Part shown: positions 55,684-64,000 of the stretch, in pieces
How positions within the stretch are numbered: position 1 is the first letter of the stretch
How the letters are laid out: each line of letters starts with the position of its first letter
NCBI RefSeq assembly: GCF_963675455.1
Contig: NZ_OY776217.1
Location: 3,086,001 to 3,150,000 of the forward strand
DNA from: Emcibacter sp.
Lineage (GTDB): Bacteria; Pseudomonadota; Alphaproteobacteria; Sphingomonadales; Emcibacteraceae
DNA length: 64,000 nt
Direction: 5' to 3'
Notes under the pieces: model-generated
The model's input: the letters and a program-made list of their open reading frames with translations, nothing else
Database searches by the model: none
Told to the model about the DNA's origin: nothing
Translations under genes and position numbers: made by a program

Positions 55684-56548
55684 GGCTGCGTATAAGCTCC
55701 GAAATCTCAAGAACCAGCTTTTTCCGCACACTGCTTTTTCGAAAATAAAGCCCGATGGTGCGGCTTGGCGCATCACCGGCAAAGGGACGGTAAACGACAC
55801 CTTCCTGTTCCCTCACTGCAAATTCAGGCATCAGGGTCATGCCCACATCAGCCGCGACCATCTGCCGCAGGGTTTCCAGGCTGGTGGCCCGGAATTCGGT
55901 ATTTTCCCGGGCGCCGACAAGTGTGCAGACTTCGAGCGCCTGCATCCGCAGGCAATGCCCCTCCTCCAGCAACAACAAACTTTCATGCCGGATATCATCC
56001 AGTGAAATGCTTTTACGGCGGGCGAGGTCGTGCCTCTCCGGCAGTGCCAGCAGGAATTTTTCGGTGAACAGCTCTTCATAGTCCAGCTGGTCCTCCTCCA
56101 CCGGTACCGCCAGCAGGGCAGCCTCGATCTCCCCCGCCTTGATTTTTTCGGTCAGGATCTCGGTCTTTTCTTCGACCAGGTAAAGGGCAAGGTCCGGATA
56201 GTGATGATGAAGCGCCGGGATAATTTTCGGCAACAGATAGGGCGCCAGGGTGGGAAAGGCCCCCAGCAGGATTTTACCAGCATAGGGGTCGCGGAAACTG
56301 TCGGCTATCTCTCTGATGTTGTCGACTTCCTGAAGAATAACCCTGGCCCTGGCCACAACTTCCCGCCCGGCTTCCGTAATCATGACCTTTTTGTTGGTCC
56401 GTTCGAAAAGCGGCACCCCGAGAAACTCTTCCAGTTTTCGGATCTGCATGCTGAGCGCCGGCTGGCTGACAAAGCTTGCTTCCGCCGCCCGGCCAAAGTG
56501 ACCGTGATCCGCCACTGCCACCAGATAGGTTAAATCCCGTAAATTCAT
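55664..56548 (-). CDS. oxyR: Hydrogen peroxide sensor OxyR
   Basis: 294 residues, LysR family. N-terminal winged helix (HFGRAAEASFVSQPALSMQIRKLEE), then an effector domain with the redox pair Cys199 and Cys208 in EEGHCLRMQALEVC, the same spacing and numbering as E. coli OxyR. It is divergent from ahpC over a 260-bp gap, the usual target arrangement. Confidence 0.95.
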   Translation of the reverse strand: MNLRDLTYLVAVADHGHFGRAAEASFVSQPALSMQIRKLEEFLGVPLFERTNKKVMITEAGREVVARARVILQEVDNIREIADSFRDPYAGKILLGAFPTLAPYLLPKIIPALHHHYPDLALYLVEEKTEILTEKIKAGEIEAALLAVPVEEDQLDYEELFTEKFLLALPERHDLARRKSISLDDIRHESLLLLEEGHCLRMQALEVCTLVGARENTEFRATSLETLRQMVAADVGMTLMPEFAVREQEGVVYRPFAGDAPSRTIGLYFRKSSVRKKLVLEISELIRSLISPES

Positions 56549-56576
56549 CTCGTCGCCCTAATCATCAGTTTTTCTT

Positions 56577-56600
56577 ATCGTTATACTAATAACTATCGAT
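56577..56600. promoter_or_regulatory. Candidate OxyR-binding site between oxyR and ahpC
   Basis: The sequence has GTTAT-ACTA-ATAAC as a perfect inverted repeat, flanked by ATCG and CGAT. OxyR sites are A/T-rich inverted repeats of ATAG-like elements, and this one lies 29 bp upstream of the oxyR start. By-eye match only. Confidence 0.4.
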
Positions 56601-56661
56601 TGTACATATCAACAGAAAAAACATACTTTCAGTTCATCAGCAGCCAACAAGGAGAATGCAG

Positions 56662-56778
56662 ATGCCGACAGAAAGACTTGAGGATATCGACGGGTACCTG
56701 CTTTTTTGCCTTCTCTTGTCCCTGGATGCAAAAGCCGAAAACCGGCGCAAGGCCCGATGCCTTTGTAAAACTATTTAA
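56662..56778 (+). CDS. Possible 38-residue ORF in the oxyR-ahpC gap
   Basis: ATG at 56662 has AAGGAG seven bases upstream, a good ribosome site, and the frame ends at TAA 56776-56778, 30 bp before ahpC. The product MPTERLEDIDGYLLFCLLLS... has one short hydrophobic stretch and a basic Cys-containing tail. It could be a leader peptide or chance. Without conservation it is weak. Confidence 0.3.
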   Translation: MPTERLEDIDGYLLFCLLLSLDAKAENRRKARCLCKTI

Positions 56779-56808
56779 ATTTAATCAATGCCTTACAGGA
56801 GATATATC

Positions 56809-57348
56809 ATGATTAGTGTAGGACAGAAACTTCCCGAATTTAAAGTACAGGCCACTGTTTCCAACGATGTGAACAACGCCTTTACCGAGATCACCAACGA
56901 GACATATGCCGGCAAATGGCAGGTGATCTTCTTCTGGCCGAAAGACTTTACCTTCGTCTGCCCGACGGAAATCGCAGCTTTCGGTGAAATGAACGAAGAT
57001 TTTCAGGATCGCGACGCCCAGATCCTCGGCGGCAGTATCGACAGTGAATTCGTCCACCTCGCCTGGCGTCAGCACAAGGAAGAACTGAATGATCTTCCGT
57101 TCCCCATGCTGGCCGACGTGAAACGTGAACTGTCAGAAGCCCTGGGCATCATTGATCCCGAGGCAGGCGTCGCCCAGCGCGCCGTCTTCATTGTCGACCC
57201 GGACGGCATCATCCGCTTCGTCATGGTCACCGACATGAATGTAGGTCGCAATCCGAAAGAAGTGTTGCGGGTCCTGGACGCCCTGCAGACAGATGAACTG
57301 TGCCCCTGTAACTGGCAGCAGGGTGAAGAAACCATCACTGTGGAATAA
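56809..57348 (+). CDS. ahpC: Alkyl hydroperoxide reductase AhpC (AhpD-dependent type)
   Basis: 179 residues from the ATG at 56809 with AGGAGA upstream. The peroxidatic Cys51 is in KDFTFVCPTEI, and the C-terminal CPC (165-167) holds the resolving cysteines, as in the actinobacterial AhpC that is recycled by AhpD. It reduces peroxides, and is followed by ahpD 105 bp downstream. Divergent oxyR probably activates it. Confidence 0.95.
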   Translation: MISVGQKLPEFKVQATVSNDVNNAFTEITNETYAGKWQVIFFWPKDFTFVCPTEIAAFGEMNEDFQDRDAQILGGSIDSEFVHLAWRQHKEELNDLPFPMLADVKRELSEALGIIDPEAGVAQRAVFIVDPDGIIRFVMVTDMNVGRNPKEVLRVLDALQTDELCPCNWQQGEETITVE

Positions 57349-57453
57349 TCCCCTCCCGCAGTGGGCGGAGGCCCGCCTCCCCTGGCCTCCGCCATCTTCT
57401 TCCCCGACAGCCCGCAGAAGGCGCCAATAGAAAGAGAGTTGAAAGGAATAGTA

Positions 57454-57990
57454 ATGTCAGTACAAAATATTAAATCCCGCCTGCCCGACTATGCAAAGGA
57501 CACGAAACTTAACCTGTCCACCGTCCTGACGGAAGAAGGCGCGGAAGGTTTAACGCAGAAACAGATTGACGGTATTGCGCTGAGTGCTGCCTATGCTACC
57601 AAAAACCAGGCCGTCATTCAGGCCCTGACAATCGAACTGGAAGGCAGGCTCTCAGCAGAAGAAATCAATGCCGCCAAGGCCGCCGCCACTATCATGGGCA
57701 TGAACAATGTCTATTACCGCTTCACTCATATGGTGCGTGACAAAGACTATCTCGGCATGCCGGCAAAACTGCGGATGAATGTCATCGGCAGGCCGGGCAT
57801 TGAAAAGGCCGACTTCGAGCTTTACTCCCTGGCCGTGAGCGCCATCAACGGCTGCGGCATGTGTATCGAGGCCCATGTCAACGAAGTGGTCAAAGCCGGC
57901 GTATCCAAAGTAGGCGTTCAATCCACCATCCGGATCGCCGCCGTGATCAATGCGGCTGCCCAGGCGATTGTTATTGAAGATTACAGCTAG
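57454..57990 (+). CDS. ahpD: Alkylhydroperoxidase AhpD
   Basis: 178 residues from the ATG at 57454 with AAAGGA upstream; the frame runs upstream but has no similarity there. The active-site motif GCGMCIEAH gives Cys134 and Cys137. It passes electrons from the lipoyl domain of a 2-oxoacid dehydrogenase to AhpC. A terminator hairpin follows. Confidence 0.94.
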   Translation: MSVQNIKSRLPDYAKDTKLNLSTVLTEEGAEGLTQKQIDGIALSAAYATKNQAVIQALTIELEGRLSAEEINAAKAAATIMGMNNVYYRFTHMVRDKDYLGMPAKLRMNVIGRPGIEKADFELYSLAVSAINGCGMCIEAHVNEVVKAGVSKVGVQSTIRIAAVINAAAQAIVIEDYS

Positions 57991-58029
57991 CCCCCCTCCT
58001 TACCCTCCCTCAATGTGACTAGCATAACT

Positions 58030-58060
58030 GCCCCGCCGATATGCCGGCGGGGCTTTTTTT
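58030..58060 (+). terminator. Terminator after ahpD
   Basis: GCCCCGCCG and CGGCGGGGC form a strong stem around ATATGC, followed by seven T. It ends the ahpCD transcript. Confidence 0.92.
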
Positions 58061-58121
58061 ATGCTTTGCCATAAGTGAATTACACCCTAGACTGGCTCTG
58101 TAACCATATCGGGGCAGAGGC

Positions 58122-59231
58122 ATGGCAGAAGAGGCAAAAGAACTGGTTCAGACTGAAGATTTGTCGCTCATTCAGCGCAAAAGATTCATCATTGCCCTTA
58201 TGATCCTGTTTACCAGCGTATTCCTGTGGGTGATCCAGGGCTATATTATCACGATCCTTATGGCTACTATCTTTGCCGCCCTGTTGCAGCCCGCCTATGA
58301 TGCATTACGGTCAAAACTGGGGGCGGAACGCCGCGGGATCGCGGCAGGACTTCTATTGTTTCTGGTCATGATCGTGGTCGGGATACCGGTTATCGGACTT
58401 TTATCCCTTGCTGCAGCCGAGGGGCTGAAGATCTCCCAGGCCGCCGTCGCCTGGATCAATCTGCAGGTAAACCAGAACGGTACCGTCAATGGGCTGGTGC
58501 CGGACTGGGTTCCTTTCGCCGCTGAACTTTCCGCCTATAAGGCCACAATTTTCAGCAAACTGGCAGAATGGGCCGGTACCGCCAGCGGATTTATCATCAG
58601 GATTCTTTCGGCCGCCACACAGGGTACGGCCCAGATGCTGGTCGATCTGTTCATTCTGCTTTACGCCATGTTCTTCTTCCTGATCTGGGGACATGGCACT
58701 ATGGAAGCCATCTACCAGTACCTGCCCCTGGGCGAAAAAGACCGGCAGTTGATCCGCCAGAAGGGCCTTTTCATGTCGCGGGCCATGCTGAAAAGCATTC
58801 TGATCATCGGCTCGATCCAGGGGTTCCTGCTTGGACTGGCCTTCTGGGTCTGCGGTATAGATGCCCCTGTCTTCTGGGGCCTGATTGTCGTGCTGATTTC
58901 CGCCATTCCCGGCATCGGGTCCGGTATCATCTGGATTCCTGCCGCCGTGTATCTTGTGGCAAGCGGGCAATATGGATATGCGGCCGGGCTGACCTTCTGG
59001 GGTATATTGATTATCGGCATGGTGGATAATATTCTCCGCCCCCGCCTGGTGGAGCGGGATACCAAAATGCCGGACCTGCTGGTATTGGTCAGTACCCTTG
59101 GCGGGCTGACGGCCTTTGGTGCCGCCGGCATCATACTCGGTCCTGTCCTTGCCGCCGTAATGATCACGGTGCTGGAGATTTACAAGGATGCTTTCAAGGA
59201 TATCCTGGCCGACCCCGATGGAAACACCTGA
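58122..59231 (+). CDS. AI-2E family transporter (PerM/YdiK-like)
   Basis: 369 residues with about seven to eight membrane helices. WVIQGYIITILMATIFAALLQPAYD and the C-terminal GIGSGIIWIPAAVYLVASG and DNILRPRLV are the family signature. Members range from autoinducer exporters to Na+/H+ antiporter-like permeases; the substrate is unassigned here. ATG follows GGGGCAGAGGC. It is a single gene between ahpD and the next secreted protein. Confidence 0.88.
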   Translation: MAEEAKELVQTEDLSLIQRKRFIIALMILFTSVFLWVIQGYIITILMATIFAALLQPAYDALRSKLGAERRGIAAGLLLFLVMIVVGIPVIGLLSLAAAEGLKISQAAVAWINLQVNQNGTVNGLVPDWVPFAAELSAYKATIFSKLAEWAGTASGFIIRILSAATQGTAQMLVDLFILLYAMFFFLIWGHGTMEAIYQYLPLGEKDRQLIRQKGLFMSRAMLKSILIIGSIQGFLLGLAFWVCGIDAPVFWGLIVVLISAIPGIGSGIIWIPAAVYLVASGQYGYAAGLTFWGILIIGMVDNILRPRLVERDTKMPDLLVLVSTLGGLTAFGAAGIILGPVLAAVMITVLEIYKDAFKDILADPDGNT

Positions 59232-59378
59232 GTCTTTCACGGGAGAGGCAGTAATCTGATCTTTTCCATATATACTCCGGCTATTACCGGTGCGTCACAG
59301 GACTGTCATTAAATTGTCAAAATAGTCATGTTAATGGAGGGCATTGATTTTACAGGATGTAACGTTCAGGATCAGGAC

Positions 59379-60278
59379 ATGTACAGATTTATTCTTTTCT
59401 TCAGTTTGCTGTTTTGCCTATCTACCGGTCACGCCCTCGCCGGGGAGGAAGCGACACTCGAGACAAGAGCAGCAGAATTCCTTGAGATGTGTGAAGCTGC
59501 AAGTCCGGAACATCGTAATTTCATCAACTGCAGTTGCGGCCGGGATTATATTCTCGACTATCCGAACCAGCTGGTGGCCGCCCGCCAGAAAAAATCAGAC
59601 GAATTCCGCGACCGGGCACAGACTTACCTGAAACGCATGATCGAGGAACAGGGGGAAGCTATCGGGCAAGAGCTAGCCCCCTATTGCGTACTTGTGACCC
59701 GGATGAAAAATAAGGAAGAACTGACCGAGGAAGAAAAACAACAGTTTATTTCTCTGCATGGTTCGATGAAAAAGCGCACCGGGGCAAATGCCGGCGCCTA
59801 TTGCAGCAGTATGGCCCGGGCCGAACGGGAACTGGTTCTGCCGGACCCGCCCCTGCCCAATGCCAAATTCTTCTGGCGCAATGCCACCCTGCATAAACCC
59901 TGCAAAAACCTCAAAGACTATGCCGCTCACCTGTTGAAAGATATACCCGAGGCCCCGGCAGACATCAACGAAGCAGATATTCAGATGGACTATACCCGCG
60001 TGATGCGCAGCATGAATGGGCACCATCGTCTTACTCTCGTCTTTACTGTGGCTACGGATCTGGACGAGGCGTCCATCGAGGAACTGCGGCAAACAGTCTT
60101 CCAGAGGGGGGCGGACCGCGCCATCAAGCTCAACCTCCATCATGACTGGGAAAATGAAACTGTATTGCAGGCCCTTGAGCTGGAAATTCAGCAGGGGATT
60201 GAAACAGCTTTGCAAAGACAGGACACCCTGCATCATATTTACGGTGTGAAACTAAAAAATGTTAGCTGGAGCGACTGA
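59379..60278 (+). CDS. Secreted protein of unknown function, cysteine-containing
   Basis: I do not recognise this protein. It has 299 residues from the ATG at 59379 (MYRFILFFSLLFCLSTGHALA), a signal peptide cleaved near residue 20. The mature region is largely helical and charged, with cysteines in FINCSCGRDY, APYCVLV, AYCSSMA and HKPCKNL, enough for two or three disulfides in the periplasm. The C-terminal third is mixed alpha/beta. No enzyme motif is visible. It has 113 bp to the iorA gene and 147 bp from the upstream transporter. Confidence 0.7.
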   Translation: MYRFILFFSLLFCLSTGHALAGEEATLETRAAEFLEMCEAASPEHRNFINCSCGRDYILDYPNQLVAARQKKSDEFRDRAQTYLKRMIEEQGEAIGQELAPYCVLVTRMKNKEELTEEEKQQFISLHGSMKKRTGANAGAYCSSMARAERELVLPDPPLPNAKFFWRNATLHKPCKNLKDYAAHLLKDIPEAPADINEADIQMDYTRVMRSMNGHHRLTLVFTVATDLDEASIEELRQTVFQRGADRAIKLNLHHDWENETVLQALELEIQQGIETALQRQDTLHHIYGVKLKNVSWSD

Positions 60279-60391
60279 CATTTGCCACTGTTGCGGTAAA
60301 ATCATCGTTTTTTGCGACGAAACCTCCTGACCACCCTGCCGCCAAATGATATCATTTCGGGTGATCTATCTGTCGGTGGGAGGACAAGGTT

Positions 60392-60865
60392 ATGCTCAAA
60401 CTCACAATCAACAATCAGAAAGTCTCGTTTGACGGCGATGGTGAGATGCCGCTGCTGTGGTATCTGCGGGAACATTTTGGTGCGCTCGGGGTAAAATTCG
60501 GTTGCGGCATCGGCGAATGCGGCGCCTGTACTGTCCATATCAACGGCGACGCTCTCAGATCATGCAGCCTGCCAATGGACGCCCTTGAGGATGGCGCGGA
60601 AATCACAACGATTGAGGGACTGGCTAAGCATAACAGCTTGCACCCGGTGCAACAGGCCTGGATCGAGCTTGATGTGCCCCAGTGCGGATATTGCCAGGCC
60701 GGACAGATTATGGCCGTCAGCAGTTTCCTCAAGGACCACCCTACCCCTACAGACGCCGACATAGACGCCAATATCACGAACATCTGCCGTTGCGGCACCT
60801 ATACCCGCATCCGCAAGGCCATTCACCGGGCCGCAATACTGATGAGGGAGAAAGTGGATGCCTGA
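60392..60865 (+). CDS. iorA: Isoquinoline 1-oxidoreductase-like subunit A (2Fe-2S)
   Basis: 157 residues. Two 2Fe-2S clusters: Cys38, Cys43, Cys46 and Cys58 (CGIGECGACTVHINGDALRSC) in the ferredoxin-like domain, and Cys98, Cys101, Cys132, Cys134 in the helical domain (CGYCQAG, CRCGTYTRIRKAI). It transfers electrons from the molybdenum subunit, whose gene overlaps by eight bases. The family oxidises aldehydes or N-heterocycles. Confidence 0.93.
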   Translation: MLKLTINNQKVSFDGDGEMPLLWYLREHFGALGVKFGCGIGECGACTVHINGDALRSCSLPMDALEDGAEITTIEGLAKHNSLHPVQQAWIELDVPQCGYCQAGQIMAVSSFLKDHPTPTDADIDANITNICRCGTYTRIRKAIHRAAILMREKVDA

Positions 60866-63086
60866 AGCACTTGCTCTCACCCGTCGTCAGATGCTTGGCT
60901 ATTCCGCCGCCGCAGGATCACTGGTGGTCATGGCACCCTTTTTTCGGCCCGCCAGGGCGCATGGTGCAGAAGTCAGCAATGAACTTCTACAGGCCATCAT
61001 CCATATCAATCCGGATAATTCGATCCTGATCGAACACCCGGCGCCGGAGATGGGACAGGGTACGGGCACTGCCGAGCCCATGCTCATTGCCGAAGAGCTT
61101 GATGCGGACTGGGACAGGGTTAGTGTCAAAACCATGGACCTGATGCTGAAAACAGACAAGGACGGCAATATGGCATGGAAATTCTTCCCCCAGGGAGCTG
61201 GCGGTTCTACAAGCATTTCAAGGGGCTTCGATCCCCTGCGCAAGGCCGGCGCCAGCGCCCGCGAACTCCTTCTTCGTGCTGCAGCCAATCGCTGGTCCGT
61301 GGAGACCTCAACCCTGAGGACGGAAAAATCATATGTCATCGGGGCGGACAACAAACGCCTGAGTTATGGTGATCTTGCCCGCGATGCGGCGGCCATCACA
61401 CTCCCGGAAGATTTTGAACCTGTCCTGAAAGACCGCAAGGACTGGAAAATTGTCGGTCAGCCCAAGGCCCACAAATCGGCGCACGATATTGTCACCGGTC
61501 AGCCACTCTACTCTATCGATGCCACCTACCCCGGTGTCAGGATCGCCTGCATGGCCCGCTGCCCCTGGCTGGACGGCGAAGTCATTTCTGTTGACGACAG
61601 TGAAACACTGAAAGTGCCCGGCGTGATCAAGGTGGTGCATCTGCCGCGTCCGGATCTCGATAAATATTACACCTATCTGGCGGCCGGTGTGGCCGTCATT
61701 GCCGAAACATTCTGGGCGGCCAAAAAAGGCCGGGACCTGCTGAAGATCGAATGGGACAAAGGTCCCTATGCGAACGAATCCACGGACAGCCTTGATCAAC
61801 ATTGCTCCGACTTGCTGGACACCACCGGACAGATCGTCCGTCATGACGGCAATTTCCCGGAGGCCCTGACCAAAGCGGACAAGGTGATCAGGAAACGTTA
61901 CCGACTGCCTTATGTTTCCCATGCACAATTGGAACCACAGAGCGCCATCGCCCATGTTCAGGCTGATAAATGCACCCTGATCGGGCCTTTCCAGTTTCCT
62001 TCCAGCGCCTCCCGCATAGCCAATGGCCTGACCGGAATTGACCGCATGAATATCGAGGTAAAAGTGCCCCGGCTCGGCGGCGGGTTCGGACGACGGCTGA
62101 CGGCTGACCACGGCGCGGAGGCCGTGGCTATATCCAAGGCCGCAGGCCTGCCTGTCAAGGTCATGTGGACCCGGGAGGATGACCTGAGCCATGACTTTTA
62201 CCGGCCTGGCGGGCACCATGAAATGATCGCCGCTTTTGATAAAGACGGCAAACTCACCGCCTGGGCACACCGGCTCGCAAGCCCGTCCAAATATTATCGC
62301 CGTCCCGTCCCCGAGGATGAGTGGTGGGAATCCGACCTCTATGTTGACGACTTTCCGGCCGGGCTTGTGGATAATCTGCAAGTGGAATTTCATTCGGCCA
62401 AATCGGGTATGCCGCGGGGCAGCTGGCGGGCGCCAGCCCATACCGCCAATGCCTTTGTCATCAACAGCTTCATGGATGAACTGGCCGAGGAACTGGGTGA
62501 GGATCCACTGGACCTGCATCTGCGGCTTCTGGGCCCGGCAAAAGAACTGCCTTACGGCCAGCATGGCGGACCGGTTTTTGACACAGGCCGGCTGACAACT
62601 GTGTTAAAGACAGTCGCCGACAAAGCAGGCTGGGGCCGGAAAATGCCACAAGGCCGGGCCCTCGGGCTGGCCGGTCATTTTACCTTCGGCGGTTATGTCG
62701 CCGAGGTGGCGGATGTGGAACTTCTGGCGGAAGGTGAGTTCAGGGTCCACAAGGTCTGGGCCGCCGTCGATATCGGTACTGTCGTCAACCCCAATGGCGT
62801 CATCGCCCAGACAGAAGGCGCCATCAATGACGGCCTGAACATGGTGCGAAGGCAGGAAATAAAAGTCGCGGGCGGTCAGGTCATGACAGATAATTTCGAC
62901 AGCTACCAAATGATGCGCCTGGCCGACAGCGTACCCGATATTGATGTCACCATAATTGACAGCGACAGAGCCCCCTCCGGCATGGGAGAAATGGCGCTGC
63001 CGCCGCTTTCGCCTGCCGTCGGCAATGCCATCCGCCGGGCCGGCGGGCCGCGGTTGAGACATCATCCCTTCATCGGGTCGACCTGA
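60858..63086 (+). CDS. iorB: Isoquinoline 1-oxidoreductase-like subunit B (molybdenum-binding)
   Basis: 742 residues. A twin-arginine signal is at the N-terminus (TRRQMLGYS, Arg9-Arg10), so the enzyme is exported folded. Typical features are PAPEMGQGTGTAEPMLIAEELDADW, LGGGFGRRL and GEMALPPLSPAVGNAI. IorA and IorB lack the FAD domain of xanthine dehydrogenases, so electrons leave by another carrier, often a cytochrome c; none is encoded here. The real substrate, aldehyde or N-heterocycle, is undefined. The moaA gene in this window makes the cofactor precursor. Confidence 0.93.
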   Translation: MPEALALTRRQMLGYSAAAGSLVVMAPFFRPARAHGAEVSNELLQAIIHINPDNSILIEHPAPEMGQGTGTAEPMLIAEELDADWDRVSVKTMDLMLKTDKDGNMAWKFFPQGAGGSTSISRGFDPLRKAGASARELLLRAAANRWSVETSTLRTEKSYVIGADNKRLSYGDLARDAAAITLPEDFEPVLKDRKDWKIVGQPKAHKSAHDIVTGQPLYSIDATYPGVRIACMARCPWLDGEVISVDDSETLKVPGVIKVVHLPRPDLDKYYTYLAAGVAVIAETFWAAKKGRDLLKIEWDKGPYANESTDSLDQHCSDLLDTTGQIVRHDGNFPEALTKADKVIRKRYRLPYVSHAQLEPQSAIAHVQADKCTLIGPFQFPSSASRIANGLTGIDRMNIEVKVPRLGGGFGRRLTADHGAEAVAISKAAGLPVKVMWTREDDLSHDFYRPGGHHEMIAAFDKDGKLTAWAHRLASPSKYYRRPVPEDEWWESDLYVDDFPAGLVDNLQVEFHSAKSGMPRGSWRAPAHTANAFVINSFMDELAEELGEDPLDLHLRLLGPAKELPYGQHGGPVFDTGRLTTVLKTVADKAGWGRKMPQGRALGLAGHFTFGGYVAEVADVELLAEGEFRVHKVWAAVDIGTVVNPNGVIAQTEGAINDGLNMVRRQEIKVAGGQVMTDNFDSYQMMRLADSVPDIDVTIIDSDRAPSGMGEMALPPLSPAVGNAIRRAGGPRLRHHPFIGST

Positions 63087-64000
63087 TCAGTAAAGGCTGT
63101 CGCGCACCGCAAGGGCCGTATCAGAGAAATCGCTGAACAGGCCGTCGATACCCATACGGAAATAATATTCATATTCTTCCCGGGGCGTTGTGAACTGCTT
63201 TGGCAACTGGTCGTTCCGAAAAGTATAGGGGTGCACCATCAGGCCAAGTTCATGGGCTTTTTTAACCAGGCCATTGTCATTACCCTCTGCATCCAGCAGC
63301 ATGAATTTCAGCGGCCCGATCCCGTCGGCAAAGGTGGCCACATAGTCCAGGTCATAGTTGGGCACCATGACCTTCATATCGTCCGGCCACAGCAGCATAA
63401 TCAGCTTCATATCGGTTTTTTGTTTCAGATTTTCCAGGATTTCCGGTTCGAAACTCTGGATAAAGATTTTATCCTCGCGGCTGTCATAGCCATATTTCTT
63501 CAGCATGGCAAGCAGAGGTTCCTCGAAATCAAGGCCGATGGATTTGAAATACCCCGGCGCCTTGGTTTCCGGATAGATACCAACTGTTTTTCCGGTCTCC
63601 AGCTTAACTTTTTGCACCAGCTGGAGGATTTCCTCGAAGGTGGGAATTTCGAATTTTCCGTCAAATTCCGCCGACCGGCTTTCCCACACCTGCCGGGCCC
63701 TGAGCGTCTTCAGTTCGGCCAGGGTGAAATCCTCGACAAACCAGTCCTCCCCTTCATGCCGTTCACGGCCGGTGCGGCTGTCCTGCCTCTTTCTGTCGGC
63801 AAATTCCGGATGGCCGGCCACATCTGTGGTGGTGCCGAGATAACGGTCATGGCGGGCCACCATGACCCCGTCCTTTGTCATCACCAGATCCGGTTCGATA
63901 TAGTCCGCCCCCATATCAATAGCCAGCTGATAGGACGCCAGTGTATGTTCCGGACGGTAACCGCTGGCGCCGCGATGGGCAATGATGACGGGCTTTTCGC
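63087..64000 (-). CDS. glpQ: Glycerophosphodiester phosphodiesterase (5' end beyond right edge)
   Basis: Reading from the right edge on the minus strand gives EKPVIIAHRGASGYRPEHTLASY, with HRG and the metal-binding PEHT; then EPDLVMTKDGVMVARHD with the catalytic acid pair and His. The open frame continues to a stop at 63087 (at least 304 residues). The N-terminus and any signal peptide lie outside. It hydrolyses glycerophosphodiesters to glycerol 3-phosphate and an alcohol. It is convergent with iorB; the iorB stop and its own stop abut. Confidence 0.93.
   Translation of the reverse strand, partial: EKPVIIAHRGASGYRPEHTLASYQLAIDMGADYIEPDLVMTKDGVMVARHDRYLGTTTDVAGHPEFADRKRQDSRTGRERHEGEDWFVEDFTLAELKTLRARQVWESRSAEFDGKFEIPTFEEILQLVQKVKLETGKTVGIYPETKAPGYFKSIGLDFEEPLLAMLKKYGYDSREDKIFIQSFEPEILENLKQKTDMKLIMLLWPDDMKVMVPNYDLDYVATFADGIGPLKFMLLDAEGNDNGLVKKAHELGLMVHPYTFRNDQLPKQFTTPREEYEYYFRMGIDGLFSDFSDTALAVRDSLY

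Noticed and set aside
56600..56812. A 70-codon frame overlapping the ahpC start
   Set aside because: No ribosome site at its start and it crosses the ahpC ribosome site; the nested 38-codon ORF in another frame is the better candidate.
61329..62564. A 411-codon minus-strand frame opposite the molybdoenzyme subunit
   Set aside because: Antisense to a complete IorB with strong motifs.
1..64000. Mobile elements, CRISPR arrays or prophage
   Set aside because: No transposase, integrase, spaced short repeats or phage structural genes are visible; the only large repeat is internal to the beta-helix lipoprotein.

Overview
The window looks like the chromosome of a free-living, probably marine, Gram-negative alphaproteobacterium. 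The evidence is gene order typical of that class: gatC-gatA-gatB; rpoZ-rsh-pyrE-DUF2062-pdxJ-acpS-lepB-rnc-era; dapA-smpB; recG next to sdhE-mfd; two DUF2336 proteins; a serine palmitoyltransferase locus; and a TonB-dependent receptor. A narrower placement (Emcibacter/Kordiimonas-like, for example) would be a guess. I see no insertion sequence, prophage, integrase, CRISPR array or rRNA. Base and codon use look even throughout, so this reads as core genome with some accessory modules.

Layout. 1-3.6 kb: the start of a TonB-dependent receptor (cut by the window edge) and an upstream surface lipoprotein built from two nearly identical beta-helix halves, with a possible PhoB site. 3.8-7 kb: prepilin peptidase, a transglutaminase/TPR lipoprotein, tRNA-Ser(GCU), a Sel1 protein and a small lipoprotein. 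7-12.4 kb: gatCAB, a MurL-like PP-loop protein and an AsnC/Lrp regulator divergent from arginase-ornithine aminotransferase (12.6-14.8 kb). 14.8-26.7 kb: housekeeping genes for RNA processing, secretion, CoA/B6 chemistry, stringent response, folate, uracil repair, trans-translation and lysine. 26.9-30.1 kb: EF-hand protein, MFS exporter, RecX and a DMT exporter.

30.3-39.3 kb is the most distinctive region: a bacterial sphingolipid locus. It encodes a fatty acyl-AMP ligase, an NAD-dependent ketoceramide-reductase-like protein, a dedicated acyl carrier protein, serine palmitoyltransferase, a divergent lipid kinase with a degenerate nucleotide motif, an LptF/LptG permease pair and a GNAT-fold protein that is a good candidate ceramide synthase. 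Read together, the genes could load an acyl chain on the ACP, condense it with serine, N-acylate and reduce the product, phosphorylate the headgroup, and lift the lipid to the outer membrane. The coupling to LptFG and the altered kinase are the parts most worth testing.

39.4-46.2 kb: DUF502, recG, sdhE and mfd. 46.4-53.4 kb: an orphan FlgC-like protein, two DUF2336 paralogues flanking moaA and nadK, an Hpt-like protein lacking the phospho-accepting histidine, and a PAS histidine kinase. 53.7-58 kb: DNA alkylation repair (Ada-AlkA fusion with Ogt) and peroxide defence (oxyR divergent from ahpC-ahpD). 58-64 kb: an AI-2E-family exporter, an unrecognised secreted protein, a two-subunit molybdenum oxidoreductase (IorAB type) and a glycerophosphodiester phosphodiesterase cut by the right edge.
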